Shown: positions 15,524-23,774, numbered from the stretch's first letter. The stretch: 33,200 nt of DNA from Snowella sp. (GCA_003249095.1 QBMS01000036.1:1-33200), one strand, 5' to 3'. The notes: a model not told the origin generated them from the sequence alone. Made by a program: numbers and translations.

Positions 15524-15688
15524 ATGGAAACCAAAAAAGTAATTGCCATCATCACAGGAACCATCTCCGTTCTACTGGCGATCGCCTATCTGATCCTAGT
15601 GCAAATTTTAGACTTTCGGGGAGAAATGTTACCCGCACCCATTCTGGATGAAATAAGCTATTATTTGAACACTATCTATTTTAGTTAA
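15524..15688 (+). CDS. Small single-helix membrane protein (54 residues)
   Basis: ATG at 15524 to TAA at 15686 gives 54 residues: short basic N terminus (METKKV), one hydrophobic helix (IAIITGTISVLLAIAYLILV) and a short polar tail containing FRGEMLPAPILDE. It begins about 180 bp after phnE and ends 35 bp before sbcC on the same strand. The clean membrane-helix pattern and tail composition argue for a real gene; I believe similar short proteins occur in other cyanobacteria but cannot verify it here. Function unknown. Confidence 0.65.
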   Translation: METKKVIAIITGTISVLLAIAYLILVQILDFRGEMLPAPILDEISYYLNTIYFS

Positions 15689-15723
15689 TTCAATTTATTA
15701 AATCGCAAAAGGGACACGATTCA

Positions 15724-18700
15724 ATGATTCCTTTGCAACTGACCCTCAAAAATTTTCTGAGCTATCGAGAAACGACCCTAGATTTTCGGGGATTGCACAC
15801 CGCCTGTATTTGTGGTGCCAACGGTTCTGGGAAATCTTCCTTGCTAGAGGGAATTACCTGGGTAATTTGGGGTCAAAGTCGAGCGGCGAGTGAAGATGAT
15901 GTTCTGCACACGGGGACAGATTATGTGCGGGTAGATTTTCAGTTTATTAGCAATCAACAGACCTATAAAATTATTCGTAGTCGCCATCGGGGAAAAAGTA
16001 GTGCCTTAGAATTTCAGATCGAGAGTGAGGGACAATTTCGTTCTCTCACAGGCAAGGGATTACGAGCAACCCAGGAAAAAATTATTGAAGCAATCAAGCT
16101 AGATTACGATACCTTCACCAACTCAGCCTATCTCCGTCAGGGTCGCGCCGATGAATTTATGCTCCGTCGTCCCAATGAGCGCAAGCAACTGTTAGCGGAT
16201 TTACTTAAATTAGACCAGTACGAAATTCTAGCAGAACAGGCCAAAGAAATTGCTAGAAATCATAAAAATCAAGCGGATTTTCTCGAATTAAGAACCCAAT
16301 CCCAAAAACAACAACTGAATCAACAACAAGAAATTGACGAAAATCGTAGCCAGCTCGATCAAGAAATTCAGCAAATTCGCCAATTGCAACAACAAGAAGA
16401 ATGGCAACTCCAGCAGTTAAAAGTGACGGAAAATCAACGTCGTACCTGGCAACAACAACACACTTGGCAGCAAACCCAGGCTCAGAATTTAGATCAAGAA
16501 ATTCAACGTTTAGAGCAGGAAAAAAAATCCTTAGAAAATCAGTTAATTAATCTCCAGCAATTACTCAATCAAACAACCCAAATAGAAGAAAATTATCAGA
16601 CTTTATTAAATTTGCAAAAGGAAGAAGAATTATTTTCTAATAAATTTCTACTTTTCCAAGAGACACAACAACAAAAACAAACGTTAGAGCAACAGTTAAT
16701 TGAAAAAAATAATGAATTAAGTTTAAAAATAAAACAAGCCCAGGTGCAATTAGAAAATCTGGATAATCAAGAACAGGAATTGCAACCGATTTTTGACCGT
16801 TCCGTTGAAATTTTAGCGGGAATAGAAAAACTCAAAAGCCATCGCCAATATTTAGCTAAATTAGATGACCTGCAAAATCAAGCGGCTCCTTTGCAACAAA
16901 GAACTCACATCATTCAAGTGGCGATCGAAAGGGCTGAAGCGCAACTTATCGCAAAATTGGAACAGCGTAAACTTTTGGCGAAGGAGTTAACGGAAAAAAT
17001 TCAAGAAATTCCTGAAATTCGTCGAGCTTTTCAAGAAACCGACAGTCGAATTAAGGAATTGGATAAAAAAAAGGTTTATCAAAAGCGGGTAGAAGAAAAA
17101 GGCCATGAACGGCTCCATTTTCAGGAAAGACTCCAGGAACATCAACGCATCTATGAAGAACAAATTTTAGAATTAGATGAAAAATTACAATTATTAGATA
17201 TTCCCGATGCGATTTGTCCGCTCTGTGAACAGGAATTAAATGAAGAACACCATCATCAGGTTATTAGTAAAACCCAAGGAAAACAAAAAGAAATTCGGGA
17301 TCAAATTTGGGTCTTAAAGGAACAGATGGCCGTTTCTGGAAGAGAGTTACAAATTTTACGGGGGGAATACGCAGAAGTTGCTAAGGAGTTAAAAATTTAT
17401 GATGCCCTCCAACAACAATTTGGACAGTATGAATCTCAGCTAGAAAAAAGTGGAGAAGTTCATGAAAATTTACGCGCTTTACAGTTAGAAATCCGACAAA
17501 TTGAAGAGGATTTAGCTCAAAAAAACTATGCGGAAGATTTGCAATTGGAATTAGCAATCCTGGTGCAGGATCTCGATAATTTAAAATACGATGATCAGTC
17601 CCATGCTTTAGCTAGAGCCGAGGTGGAAAGATGGCGTTGGGCAGAAATCAAACAAGTCAAGCTGGATGAAGCCTATCGTCGTCAAGGAAATATTAATCAA
17701 GAAAGACCGATTTTACTGGCGGATATTGCAAAATTTAAGCAAGAAAGTCAACAATTACGTCAAAATTCAGAATTACAACAACAAATCAATCAATGCGATC
17801 GCCAAATTAAAGAGTTGGGTTACGAGCGATCGCGGCATCAGGAAATCTTGCAGACCCTACGACAAAACCAAGTCTGGCAACTCCGTTATCAAGAATTGAA
17901 TCAGGCCAAGGAACAATTGCCCCAATTACAAAATCGGTTAGACAAATTAGAGAATAATTTACGGGAAAGATATGGTGAAAAAGCAAAAATACAAATAGAA
18001 TTAACCAATTTAAATCATCAAATTGAACAATTTATTAATCATGAAGTTGATATTCAAGTTTTAGAAAAAAGTCTTCAGGAGCGTCGGCAAAATTTAGATA
18101 CTTTACTGGCTAAAAAAGGAGGCTTGGAACAATTAGCCATGCAATTAGAGATGGTAAAAGAGGAATATCAAGAAACCTGTCGGGAATTACAGGAAACAAA
18201 AAAACAATATCGAATTCATAAGGAATTAACCCAGGCTTTCGGGAAAAACGGCATTCAAACCCTGATGATCGAAAATATTCTGCCCCAATTAGAAGCCCAA
18301 ACTAATCAAATTCTGGCACGTTTAACAGGGAATCAATTACATATTCAATTTGTCACCCAAAAAGCCAGTAAGGGAACCTCGAAACGCAATACTAAATTAA
18401 TTGATACGTTAGATATTTTAATTGCCGATGCCCAGGGAACTCGTCCCTACGAAACCTATTCAGGCGGAGAAGCTTTTCGCATTAATTTTTCCATTCGTTT
18501 GGCGTTGGCGAAATTACTGGCCCAACGGGCGGGAACGGCTTTACAACTTTTGATTGTGGATGAAGGTTTCGGGACTCAGGATGCAGACGGCTGTGAGCGT
18601 TTAGTCGCGGCTATTAATGCGATCGCGTCAGATTTTGCTTGCATTTTAACGGTTACCCATATTCCCCAATTTAAGGAATCTTTTCAACAACGGATTGAGG

Positions 18701-18744
18701 TTTATAAATCCAATCAAGGATCACAAGTCACCATTGCGGGCTAA
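15724..18744 (+). CDS. sbcC: Exonuclease subunit SbcC (Rad50-like)
   Basis: A 1006-residue SMC-like ATPase that with the SbcD nuclease processes DNA ends and hairpins. Walker A GANGSGKS (31-38) is near the N terminus; the signature YSGGEAFRINFSIRLALAK (around 915) and Walker B LLIVDEGFGTQD (around 945) are near the C terminus. Between them are two long Gln/Glu-rich coiled-coil arms, with the zinc-hook motif CPLC at residues 498-501, almost exactly in the middle. Length is typical. sbcD is not adjacent and must lie elsewhere. A long hairpin begins directly behind the stop codon. Confidence 0.95.
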   Translation: MIPLQLTLKNFLSYRETTLDFRGLHTACICGANGSGKSSLLEGITWVIWGQSRAASEDDVLHTGTDYVRVDFQFISNQQTYKIIRSRHRGKSSALEFQIESEGQFRSLTGKGLRATQEKIIEAIKLDYDTFTNSAYLRQGRADEFMLRRPNERKQLLADLLKLDQYEILAEQAKEIARNHKNQADFLELRTQSQKQQLNQQQEIDENRSQLDQEIQQIRQLQQQEEWQLQQLKVTENQRRTWQQQHTWQQTQAQNLDQEIQRLEQEKKSLENQLINLQQLLNQTTQIEENYQTLLNLQKEEELFSNKFLLFQETQQQKQTLEQQLIEKNNELSLKIKQAQVQLENLDNQEQELQPIFDRSVEILAGIEKLKSHRQYLAKLDDLQNQAAPLQQRTHIIQVAIERAEAQLIAKLEQRKLLAKELTEKIQEIPEIRRAFQETDSRIKELDKKKVYQKRVEEKGHERLHFQERLQEHQRIYEEQILELDEKLQLLDIPDAICPLCEQELNEEHHHQVISKTQGKQKEIRDQIWVLKEQMAVSGRELQILRGEYAEVAKELKIYDALQQQFGQYESQLEKSGEVHENLRALQLEIRQIEEDLAQKNYAEDLQLELAILVQDLDNLKYDDQSHALARAEVERWRWAEIKQVKLDEAYRRQGNINQERPILLADIAKFKQESQQLRQNSELQQQINQCDRQIKELGYERSRHQEILQTLRQNQVWQLRYQELNQAKEQLPQLQNRLDKLENNLRERYGEKAKIQIELTNLNHQIEQFINHEVDIQVLEKSLQERRQNLDTLLAKKGGLEQLAMQLEMVKEEYQETCRELQETKKQYRIHKELTQAFGKNGIQTLMIENILPQLEAQTNQILARLTGNQLHIQFVTQKASKGTSKRNTKLIDTLDILIADAQGTRPYETYSGGEAFRINFSIRLALAKLLAQRAGTALQLLIVDEGFGTQDADGCERLVAAINAIASDFACILTVTHIPQFKESFQQRIEVYKSNQGSQVTIAG

Positions 18745-18799
18745 AAAGTTTGGTTTCCCTGCATTTTTATTTTTATGCAGAAGACAAATACCAAACTTT
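18745..18799. terminator. Bipartite hairpin terminator after sbcC
   Basis: AAAGTTTGGT (18745-18754) pairs with ACCAAACTTT (18790-18799), and inside it CTGCAT pairs with ATGCAG around an AT-rich loop. The structure starts at the first base after the sbcC stop and lies between convergent genes. A and T runs on both sides fit a two-way intrinsic terminator. Confidence 0.75.
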
Positions 18800-18832
18800 C
18801 TTATTAACTGATTTCCTGCTAGATTAGGGTTT

Positions 18833-19246
18833 TTACTCTTCTTGTTGTAGCGTTTGTAAGATTGTTTTGACTTGAATTTGGTTTAAAGAAACTTGTTCCT
18901 GCAAGTTTGCCCAACAGTGACCTTTACCCTGATTTGTCAAGGGTTGACTACGTAATTGGCGCAATGCACTGATACAAGAAGGACAGTCACAACTAAATAA
19001 TGCTACTGCGGCATCACTTTCTGCCTCACTGAAATCGAGAGGTGGCACATCGGAAGAAGCGAGTAAGATGCCTTGATTCGAGCGATGGTTTATGGTTGCT
19101 TGTAAATTTGTTGGTGTAGCATCACAGGATACGGAAATGGGCGCGGCTTCGGCGGCTGATGCCTGATTAACCATTAGAGTCACGGTCAAAATTGAACTAG
19201 CAAAGGCGGGAAAAGCGATTAAATTAAGCAAAAATCTGTAGTTCAT
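18833..19246 (-). CDS. Secreted Cys-rich protein of unknown function
   Basis: A 137-residue protein with a signal-peptide-like N terminus (hydrophobic segment ending near ASAAEA, about residue 34). Five cysteines remain: C41, then a cluster C86-D-C88-P-S-C91, and C111. The cluster (FSCDCPSCISALRQL) and the following KGHCW are the only striking features; they could form disulfides or bind a metal or heme-like cofactor, but no CxxCH motif is present. I do not recognise the family. It is transcribed alone, convergent with sbcC and followed upstream by a repeat-rich region. Confidence 0.65.
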   Translation of the reverse strand: MNYRFLLNLIAFPAFASSILTVTLMVNQASAAEAAPISVSCDATPTNLQATINHRSNQGILLASSDVPPLDFSEAESDAAVALFSCDCPSCISALRQLRSQPLTNQGKGHCWANLQEQVSLNQIQVKTILQTLQQEE

Positions 19247-19437
19247 GGGTTTAAATGGCTCAAGATTAAGTTAACTGCACAATCAATTATAGAGGGATTT
19301 ATTTGATATTGTGTCACAAATTCTTCAAGGGAGAACATTTTAGAGGATAAATGATTCGCAAAAAAAATAAGATAACCCCAGAGTGATTACCTTATTCTTA
19401 AAAAAATATTTGATAAGTAGGTGGTCGTTAACAAACT

Positions 19438-19678
19438 TAGGATCCCCCCGTCCTACGGACACCCCCCTTATCAAGCTACCGTGTACACACAAGTTTTTGG
19501 TTTTCTGTTTAACCTGATCTAGCCCCCTAAATCCCCCAATTCTGGGGGACTTTCAACTCAGAAATGCTCCGAACTCCCCCCAAAGTTGGGGGGCTGGGGG
19601 GGCAGAATGAGGTTTAGGGAAAGATGTGTGTACACAGTAGCCTTATCAAGGGGGGCAGGGGGGATCGAGCGTAAAACT
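19438..19678. repeat. 66-bp palindromic repeat split by an insertion
   Basis: Left part 19438-19475 and right part 19651-19678 together make a reverse-oriented copy of the 66-bp repeat at 11281-11346, with one mismatch. A 165-bp element plus a 10-bp duplication interrupts it at the tip of its inner hairpin. Confidence 0.87.
19476..19640. mobile_element. MITE-like insertion, 165 bp
   Basis: Ends are CTACCGTGTACACAC (19476-19490) and GTGTGTACACAGTAG (19626-19640), terminal inverted repeats matching at 14 of 15 positions. It is flanked by direct repeats CCTTATCAAG at 19466-19475 and 19641-19650, a 10-bp target site duplication. There is no transposase coding capacity. The inside carries other cyanobacterial repeat material: a 32-bp stretch also found at 22381-22412 and a strong hairpin at 19576-19593 (CCCCCCAA, AG, TTGGGGGG). 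An IS element with the same ends must supply the transposase; I cannot assign the IS family with confidence. Confidence 0.85.
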
Positions 19679-19712
19679 TATTTTTAGTTGTAACCAGCTA
19701 CTTAGTAACAAT

Positions 19713-20198
19713 CTAGAAATAGATCGTACCGCCCCAACGAGCATCTAGTTTCGGCGCAATTAGGGTGTAACCTGCAACGTCATAGACATCATCTTCCGTG
19801 AGATTTTTCAACTCAGGATAGATATCTGGTCGGGTGACATTGGGGTGCAATTCGGTATAATCGTCCACTCCATCATAACTGGTGGGATGTTTCAAATAAT
19901 CGACGATCGCGAGCAAATTGTCCCTGGGAGGTTCGGCTTGGGCCAAATCTTTTAATCCTAAACTGACGTTATTATTGGTTTTTGTTTTTCCTTGTAGATG
20001 GCACTTAGTACAATTTTGCACAAAAATCTTTTGACCCTTGGCAAATTCTTGGTCACTTAGGGTTACCGTTTTACCCGCCCCGTCTAGGGGGATAGTCAGG
20101 GTCTCTGTGGTGAGTTCGACCGCGTTGGCACTGCCCACTGAAAGTTGGAACAGGAAAAATACAGTAGCGATCGCCACCCAAAAAAATCGTTTTACCAT
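19713..20198 (-). CDS. psbV: Photosystem II cytochrome c550
   Basis: A 161-residue precursor of the extrinsic lumenal c-type cytochrome that stabilises the oxygen-evolving complex. ATG at 20198 is chosen over an in-frame start 36 codons upstream because GAGGAGA lies directly before it and it gives a standard signal peptide ending SANA (cleavage after residue 26). Heme is bound at CTKCH (C63-H67; H41 of the mature protein), and the second axial histidine is H118 in YTELHPN (H92 mature), as known for this family. The C terminus WGGTIYF is typical. The gene stands alone; the repeat/MITE cluster lies just behind its stop. Confidence 0.97.
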   Translation of the reverse strand: MVKRFFWVAIATVFFLFQLSVGSANAVELTTETLTIPLDGAGKTVTLSDQEFAKGQKIFVQNCTKCHLQGKTKTNNNVSLGLKDLAQAEPPRDNLLAIVDYLKHPTSYDGVDDYTELHPNVTRPDIYPELKNLTEDDVYDVAGYTLIAPKLDARWGGTIYF

Positions 20199-20370
20199 TG
20201 TTCTCCTCAAATAGTTTGATTGATTTGGTTTTAACTTAATTGACTTAACATTGACATTTCCCAATCTTGCTAGTTTATCGATCATTCTTGAAAATGTTCT
20301 CATCATGCCCTAAGCCTAAATAATCGCTTTTTTCTAGATTCCCAAAGCCGAGAACCCTAATTGACGGATA

Positions 20371-20556
20371 TTAAGGACTAGATGATGACTTTTGAGACAA
20401 AATATGAGCAATAATGGCTTTGGCATCTTCCAACGCCAACTTAGTCTGTTGATTTTTATAGGTCACTCCCAATTGATCACAGATATGAAACACTGCTGAC
20501 CCTGGGAGATTATATTCAGCCGCAATATCCGCGATCGATAAATCTGCAAATCCCAT
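20371..20556 (-). CDS. Small IF-2-N-like conserved protein
   Basis: A 61-residue protein, SIADIAAEYNLPGSAVFHICDQLGVTYK followed by a helical LALEDAKAIIAHI tail. The pattern resembles the small helical N-terminal domain of translation initiation factor IF-2 (helix, turn, helix then 'LGV'). It lies upstream of psbV on the same strand, separated from its ATG by about 170 bp. Small stand-alone proteins of this type occur in cyanobacteria, but the function is not known. Confidence 0.65.
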   Translation of the reverse strand: MGFADLSIADIAAEYNLPGSAVFHICDQLGVTYKNQQTKLALEDAKAIIAHILSQKSSSSP

Positions 20557-20804
20557 AAGGACAATGACCGTTGACTAAACTAGTTAAGATTGAGTGGTAA
20601 TAACTATCATGCCATTCAAGTGACCCCTTGCTTCATTATGGGATAAGTTTTAGTCCTGATTTTCATCAATAGGAGTTAAGGGTTGACAGGGAAAGGAGAG
20701 GAAAAAGGATGACTTTGGATACAGATTTCTGGGTTTAATTTTTCTAGAGTGATGGATGATGTAAAATTAATTTACACAAATCTTAAAAATTACTTAAGAA
20801 TTCC

Positions 20805-21608
20805 TTGCCTTTGACTTCTGCCTATTTGTTAGTTTCTCACGGGAGTCGCGATCCCCGTCCTCAAGTCGCGCTGGATCGACTTGCCTATCTGGTGGATCAA
20901 ACATTGGCGACCAGAGAAATGAGTCGGGTCAATCATCGGGCAGTTTCATCGCCAAGAAATTTGACAGAAGGCGCAACTACTCTGCTCTGTAATCCTGAAA
21001 GCATCAGGGTTAGAACGGCAACCCTAGAATGTCATCCCCTGCCCTTACATCAGCAAATGATTGAGGCGGTCTATTTGAATAAAGCATCGGGATTTTCTAC
21101 CTTAAAGATTGTGCCGCTTTTTTTACTTCCAGGCGTTCATGTCCAGATAGATCTTCCCTCGGAAATTGCGATCGCGCAGTCTAAATTAGGAAATTCAATT
21201 CAATTAGAATTATGTCCCTATCTAGGCAGTTCTCCCCAAATTCTAGAAATTTTAGCTCAAAGGTTTAATCCAGATCCCACAGAAGTCCGCATTATCCTTG
21301 CTCATGGCAGTCGTCGGGCAGGAGGTAATACGGTGATTGAGACTCTAGCGAATCAATTAAACGCGATCGCCTGTTATTGGTCAGTGGCTCCGAATTTAGA
21401 CACAATTCTCTCTAATTTAGACCTCGACAAACCCCAAAAAATCACGATTTTACCCTATTTTCTCTTTTCAGGCGGTATTACCGATGCGATCGCGACCCAG
21501 GTGCAACAATACCAACAAAAATTTCCCAAAATTTCGTTTAAAATAGGCTCTCCGCTAGGAGCAACCCCCGAACTCGCCCAATTAATCCTTGATCTAGTCA
21601 ATCCATGA
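20805..21608 (+). CDS. sirB: CbiX/SirB-type sirohydrochlorin chelatase
   Basis: A 267-residue protein with two CbiX-like halves. The first has SHGSRDPRPQ and the second AHGSRRAGGNTV; these histidines are the presumed metal-binding residues of the family. Between them is IVPLFLLPGVHVQIDLPSEI, typical of the fold. The start must be TTG (20805 or 20811), because an in-frame stop lies at 20784 and no ATG is available before the conserved SAYLLVSHGS. Residues about 45-75 appear longer than I expect for the family. Its last codons overlap cobA by 4 bp (ATGA), so the two are translated together; the pair would give siroheme for nitrite and sulfite reductases. Fe versus Co specificity cannot be read from the sequence. 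Confidence 0.88.
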   Translation: MPLTSAYLLVSHGSRDPRPQVALDRLAYLVDQTLATREMSRVNHRAVSSPRNLTEGATTLLCNPESIRVRTATLECHPLPLHQQMIEAVYLNKASGFSTLKIVPLFLLPGVHVQIDLPSEIAIAQSKLGNSIQLELCPYLGSSPQILEILAQRFNPDPTEVRIILAHGSRRAGGNTVIETLANQLNAIACYWSVAPNLDTILSNLDLDKPQKITILPYFLFSGGITDAIATQVQQYQQKFPKISFKIGSPLGATPELAQLILDLVNP

Positions 21609-22390
21609 ATCAGCCGCTTGTTGAATCCAATCCTAATCCTATTTTCGGTAAGGTTTATCTCGTCGGTGCGGGGCCAGGCGATCCAGGCTTAATGACGATT
21701 AAAGGAAAAACCCTTTTGGAACACGCTGATGTGGTAATCTATGATGCCCTCGTCAGTCCTCCCATCTTGGAAATGATTAATCCCCAGGCAGAACGGATTG
21801 ATGCAGGGAAACGTAGGGGTCGTCATTCCAAGTTACAGGACGAAACTAATCAATTACTGATCAAAAAAGCCCAATCCCATGCCGTTGTGGTGCGCTTAAA
21901 AGGGGGCGATCCCTTTGTTTTTGGTCGAGGGGGAGAAGAAATGGAAGCTTTGATCCAAGCAGGAATTGCGGTAGAAGTGATTCCAGGCGTTACATCTGGC
22001 ATTGCGGCTCCTGCCTATGCGGGAATCCCTGTCACCCATCGAGATTATAGTTCTAGTGTCACCTTTGTCACGGGCCATGAAGTAGCGGGAAAATATCGAC
22101 CCCAAATCAATTGGACAGCGATCGCCCAGGGGTCAGAAACCATCGTGATCTATATGGGAGTCCATAATTTACCGAATATTTTGCCCGAACTATTGGCGGG
22201 TGGATTATTGCCCGAAACCCCGATCGCCCTCATTCGTTGGGGAACGCTTCCTGATCAGTCCCAATTAATCGGAACCCTAGAGACTATTGTTGAGCAAATT
22301 GAAGAAAAACAGTTTGAAGCTCCCGCGATCGCAGTAATTGGTCGGGTAGTAGATCTCCATTCTTCTCTATACTCAAGTAAAGCCCCCTAA
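21605..22390 (+). CDS. cobA: Uroporphyrinogen-III C-methyltransferase
   Basis: A 261-residue SAM-dependent enzyme that methylates uroporphyrinogen III at C2 and C7 to precorrin-2, the entry to siroheme and cobalamin. Motifs: VGAGPGDPGLMTIKG (20-34), DALVSP (47-52), VVRLKGGDPFVFGRGGEE (95-112) and GVTSGIAAPAYAGIP. It is the stand-alone form without the CysG dehydrogenase domain, coupled to the chelatase gene upstream. The oxidation step from precorrin-2 to sirohydrochlorin has no gene in this window. The last three codons and the stop (GCC CCC TAA) lie inside a dispersed repeat that begins at 22381. Confidence 0.96.
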   Translation: MNQPLVESNPNPIFGKVYLVGAGPGDPGLMTIKGKTLLEHADVVIYDALVSPPILEMINPQAERIDAGKRRGRHSKLQDETNQLLIKKAQSHAVVVRLKGGDPFVFGRGGEEMEALIQAGIAVEVIPGVTSGIAAPAYAGIPVTHRDYSSSVTFVTGHEVAGKYRPQINWTAIAQGSETIVIYMGVHNLPNILPELLAGGLLPETPIALIRWGTLPDQSQLIGTLETIVEQIEEKQFEAPAIAVIGRVVDLHSSLYSSKAP

Positions 22391-22412
22391 ATCCCCCAAT
22401 TCTGGGGGACTT
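22381..22412. repeat. 32-bp dispersed repeat overlapping cobA stop
   Basis: 32 bases identical to 19521-19552 inside the MITE-like element. It holds the cobA stop codon (TAA at 22388) and right behind it a hairpin (CCCCCA, ATTC, TGGGGG at 22393-22408). Confidence 0.85.
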
Positions 22413-22453
22413 CCAAACATAAATTCCCAAAAATAAGATATTAATAACACTGC

Positions 22454-22927
22454 ATGAGATTAGCGACCAAAATTGAAGCCATTCTTTATCTCAAAGGCCA
22501 ACCCCTTTCCCTCGCTGAATTAGCCGAATCTACAAAATGCGATCGCACAGAAGTAGAAGAAGCCCTGATCGAATTAATGGATGATTATGCCCACCGAGAT
22601 AGTGCCTTAGAAATTGCGGAAAATCCAACGGGCTATAGTCTCCAACTACGGGCAACCTTTCAGGAATTGATCCAGGATTTTATTCCCGCCGAACTCGGTA
22701 CAGGGAGTTTGCGTACCCTGGCGGCGATCGCCCTCAAATCCCCCATTTTACAAACCGATTTAATTAATCTACGGGGAAGTAGTGCCTATCAACAGGTGCA
22801 AGAATTAGTAGAATTAGGCTTCGTAAGAAAACGTCGTCAAACCGACGGTAGATCCTCTTGGCTAGAAATTACGGACAAATTTCACCAATATTTTGAGATT
22901 GACAAACTCTCGCTAAATTTGGAATAA
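22454..22927 (+). CDS. scpB: Segregation and condensation protein B
   Basis: A 157-residue protein of two winged-helix domains, the usual ScpB layout: KIEAILYLKGQPLSLAELAE at the N terminus, GYSLQLRATFQELIQDF in the middle and SLRTLAAIALKSPILQTDLINLRGSSA (the second winged helix) before VQELVELGFVRKRRQTDGR. ScpB binds the kleisin ScpA in the SMC condensin complex for chromosome compaction. scpA and smc are not in the window. Start ATG at 22454 follows the repeat after cobA by 40 bp. Confidence 0.93.
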   Translation: MRLATKIEAILYLKGQPLSLAELAESTKCDRTEVEEALIELMDDYAHRDSALEIAENPTGYSLQLRATFQELIQDFIPAELGTGSLRTLAAIALKSPILQTDLINLRGSSAYQQVQELVELGFVRKRRQTDGRSSWLEITDKFHQYFEIDKLSLNLE

Positions 22928-23010
22928 AATTTTTTCATTTTTTAACTCTAGCCGCTATAGTGGGTAAGATAAGATCGGAAGAGATGTCAAACTTAGCTTA
23001 GGGAGTCCTA

Positions 23011-23364
23011 ATGGTATTTAACTTTGATTTTTTTGCTTCTGAACCAGAAGAACAAGATACCAACACCTTAATTCAGTACCTCCAACAACAACACCCCGAA
23101 ACCCTTGCCTGGGTTGCCCAATCGGCCAGTCCAGAAATTAAAGAAATTATTACCCAAAATATCCAGGGTTTGGTCGGAATGCTCCCGTCAGAAGAATTTC
23201 ACATTCAAATCAGCACCGATCGCGACAACCTGGCAAATCTTTTGGCTTCGGCGATGATGACAGGCTATTTTTTAGGGCAAATGGAAAATCGTAAAACCCT
23301 AGAAAGCACCTTCAGTCAGTCCGACTCCCTCAAACCCAAGCCATTTAAACCCAAAGAAAGCTAG
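23011..23364 (+). CDS. DUF760-domain protein
   Basis: A 117-residue soluble protein. The pattern NTLIQYLQQQHPETLAWVAQ, then IKEIITQNIQGLVGMLPSEEF and LANLLASAMMTGYFLGQMENR is that of the DUF760 family, found in cyanobacteria and plastids. Function is unknown. A clear AGGGAG sequence lies 8 nt or so before the ATG. It is 83 bp after scpB, possibly with its own promoter in between (GACAT/TAAGATAAGAT-like AT-rich sequence, not convincing). Confidence 0.8.
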   Translation: MVFNFDFFASEPEEQDTNTLIQYLQQQHPETLAWVAQSASPEIKEIITQNIQGLVGMLPSEEFHIQISTDRDNLANLLASAMMTGYFLGQMENRKTLESTFSQSDSLKPKPFKPKES

Positions 23365-23473
23365 GTTTTTGATGATGAACGGGAAAATTAAAAACAGTGA
23401 GCAGTCGCGATCGTCAAGGATTTCTAGGGCTGGTCACTGTTTCAATTGTAAGGAGTTCGAGATTATGGGGAAC

Positions 23474-23569
23474 CTAACCGCCCTTAGCAAAACTGCCTAA
23501 GACGAGGGCCGAGAGCAATAAACCAGGAATCAATAAAACCACAAGCATTAAACGTTGATCAGTCGTCAT
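23474..23569 (-). CDS. 31-residue single-helix membrane protein
   Basis: ATG at 23569 to TAG at 23474. The protein is MTTDQR, then a hydrophobic helix from about L7 to F27 and a short AKGG end. The start is supported by GTGAGG six bases before the ATG. Size and layout are like the small subunits of photosystems, cytochrome b6f or NDH-1 (short polar lumenal or stromal ends around one helix), but it does not match PsbI, J, K, M, T, X, Psb30, PetG, L, M, N, PsaI, J or M as I know them. The gene is isolated between a DUF760 gene and repeats. Real gene likely, function unknown. Confidence 0.65.
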   Translation of the reverse strand: MTTDQRLMLVVLLIPGLLLSALVLGSFAKGG

Positions 23570-23697
23570 TATTCGCCTCACAGATTTGAGATTAGACGTT
23601 TTTTCCACTGTTTAACGCTAACAGATTTAGGAAGATTTGCGGCCAGTTTAAGAGCTTAATTATTCTGACTCTCTGGAATTGGGATTTATTTTATAGC

Positions 23698-23764
23698 GTT
23701 CAAGGGCGAACGCAATTCGCCCCTACATAAGGTTTGGGGCAGTAGGGGCGTAAGGCTTGCGCCC
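23698..23764. repeat. Two palindromic repeat units (copy 2 and a variant)
   Basis: 23698-23727 is the exact reverse complement of the 30-bp repeat at 12513-12542. A related unit GTAGGGGCGTAAGGCTTGCG follows at 23742-23764 (ending CCC). They lie directly behind the stop of the DUF3370 gene (minus strand) and fill much of the otherwise gene-poor 23365-23774 region. Confidence 0.85.
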
Positions 23765-23774
23765 AAAAGTAGTT

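Noticed and set aside
19713-20306. Longer psbV start 36 codons upstream
   Set aside because: The extension would bury the signal peptide, and the GAGGAGA site is placed for ATG at 20198.
20709-20738. Nine-codon ORF with AAGGATG start upstream of sirB
   Set aside because: It is too short and has no leader-peptide features; the purine-rich sequence alone is not evidence of a gene.
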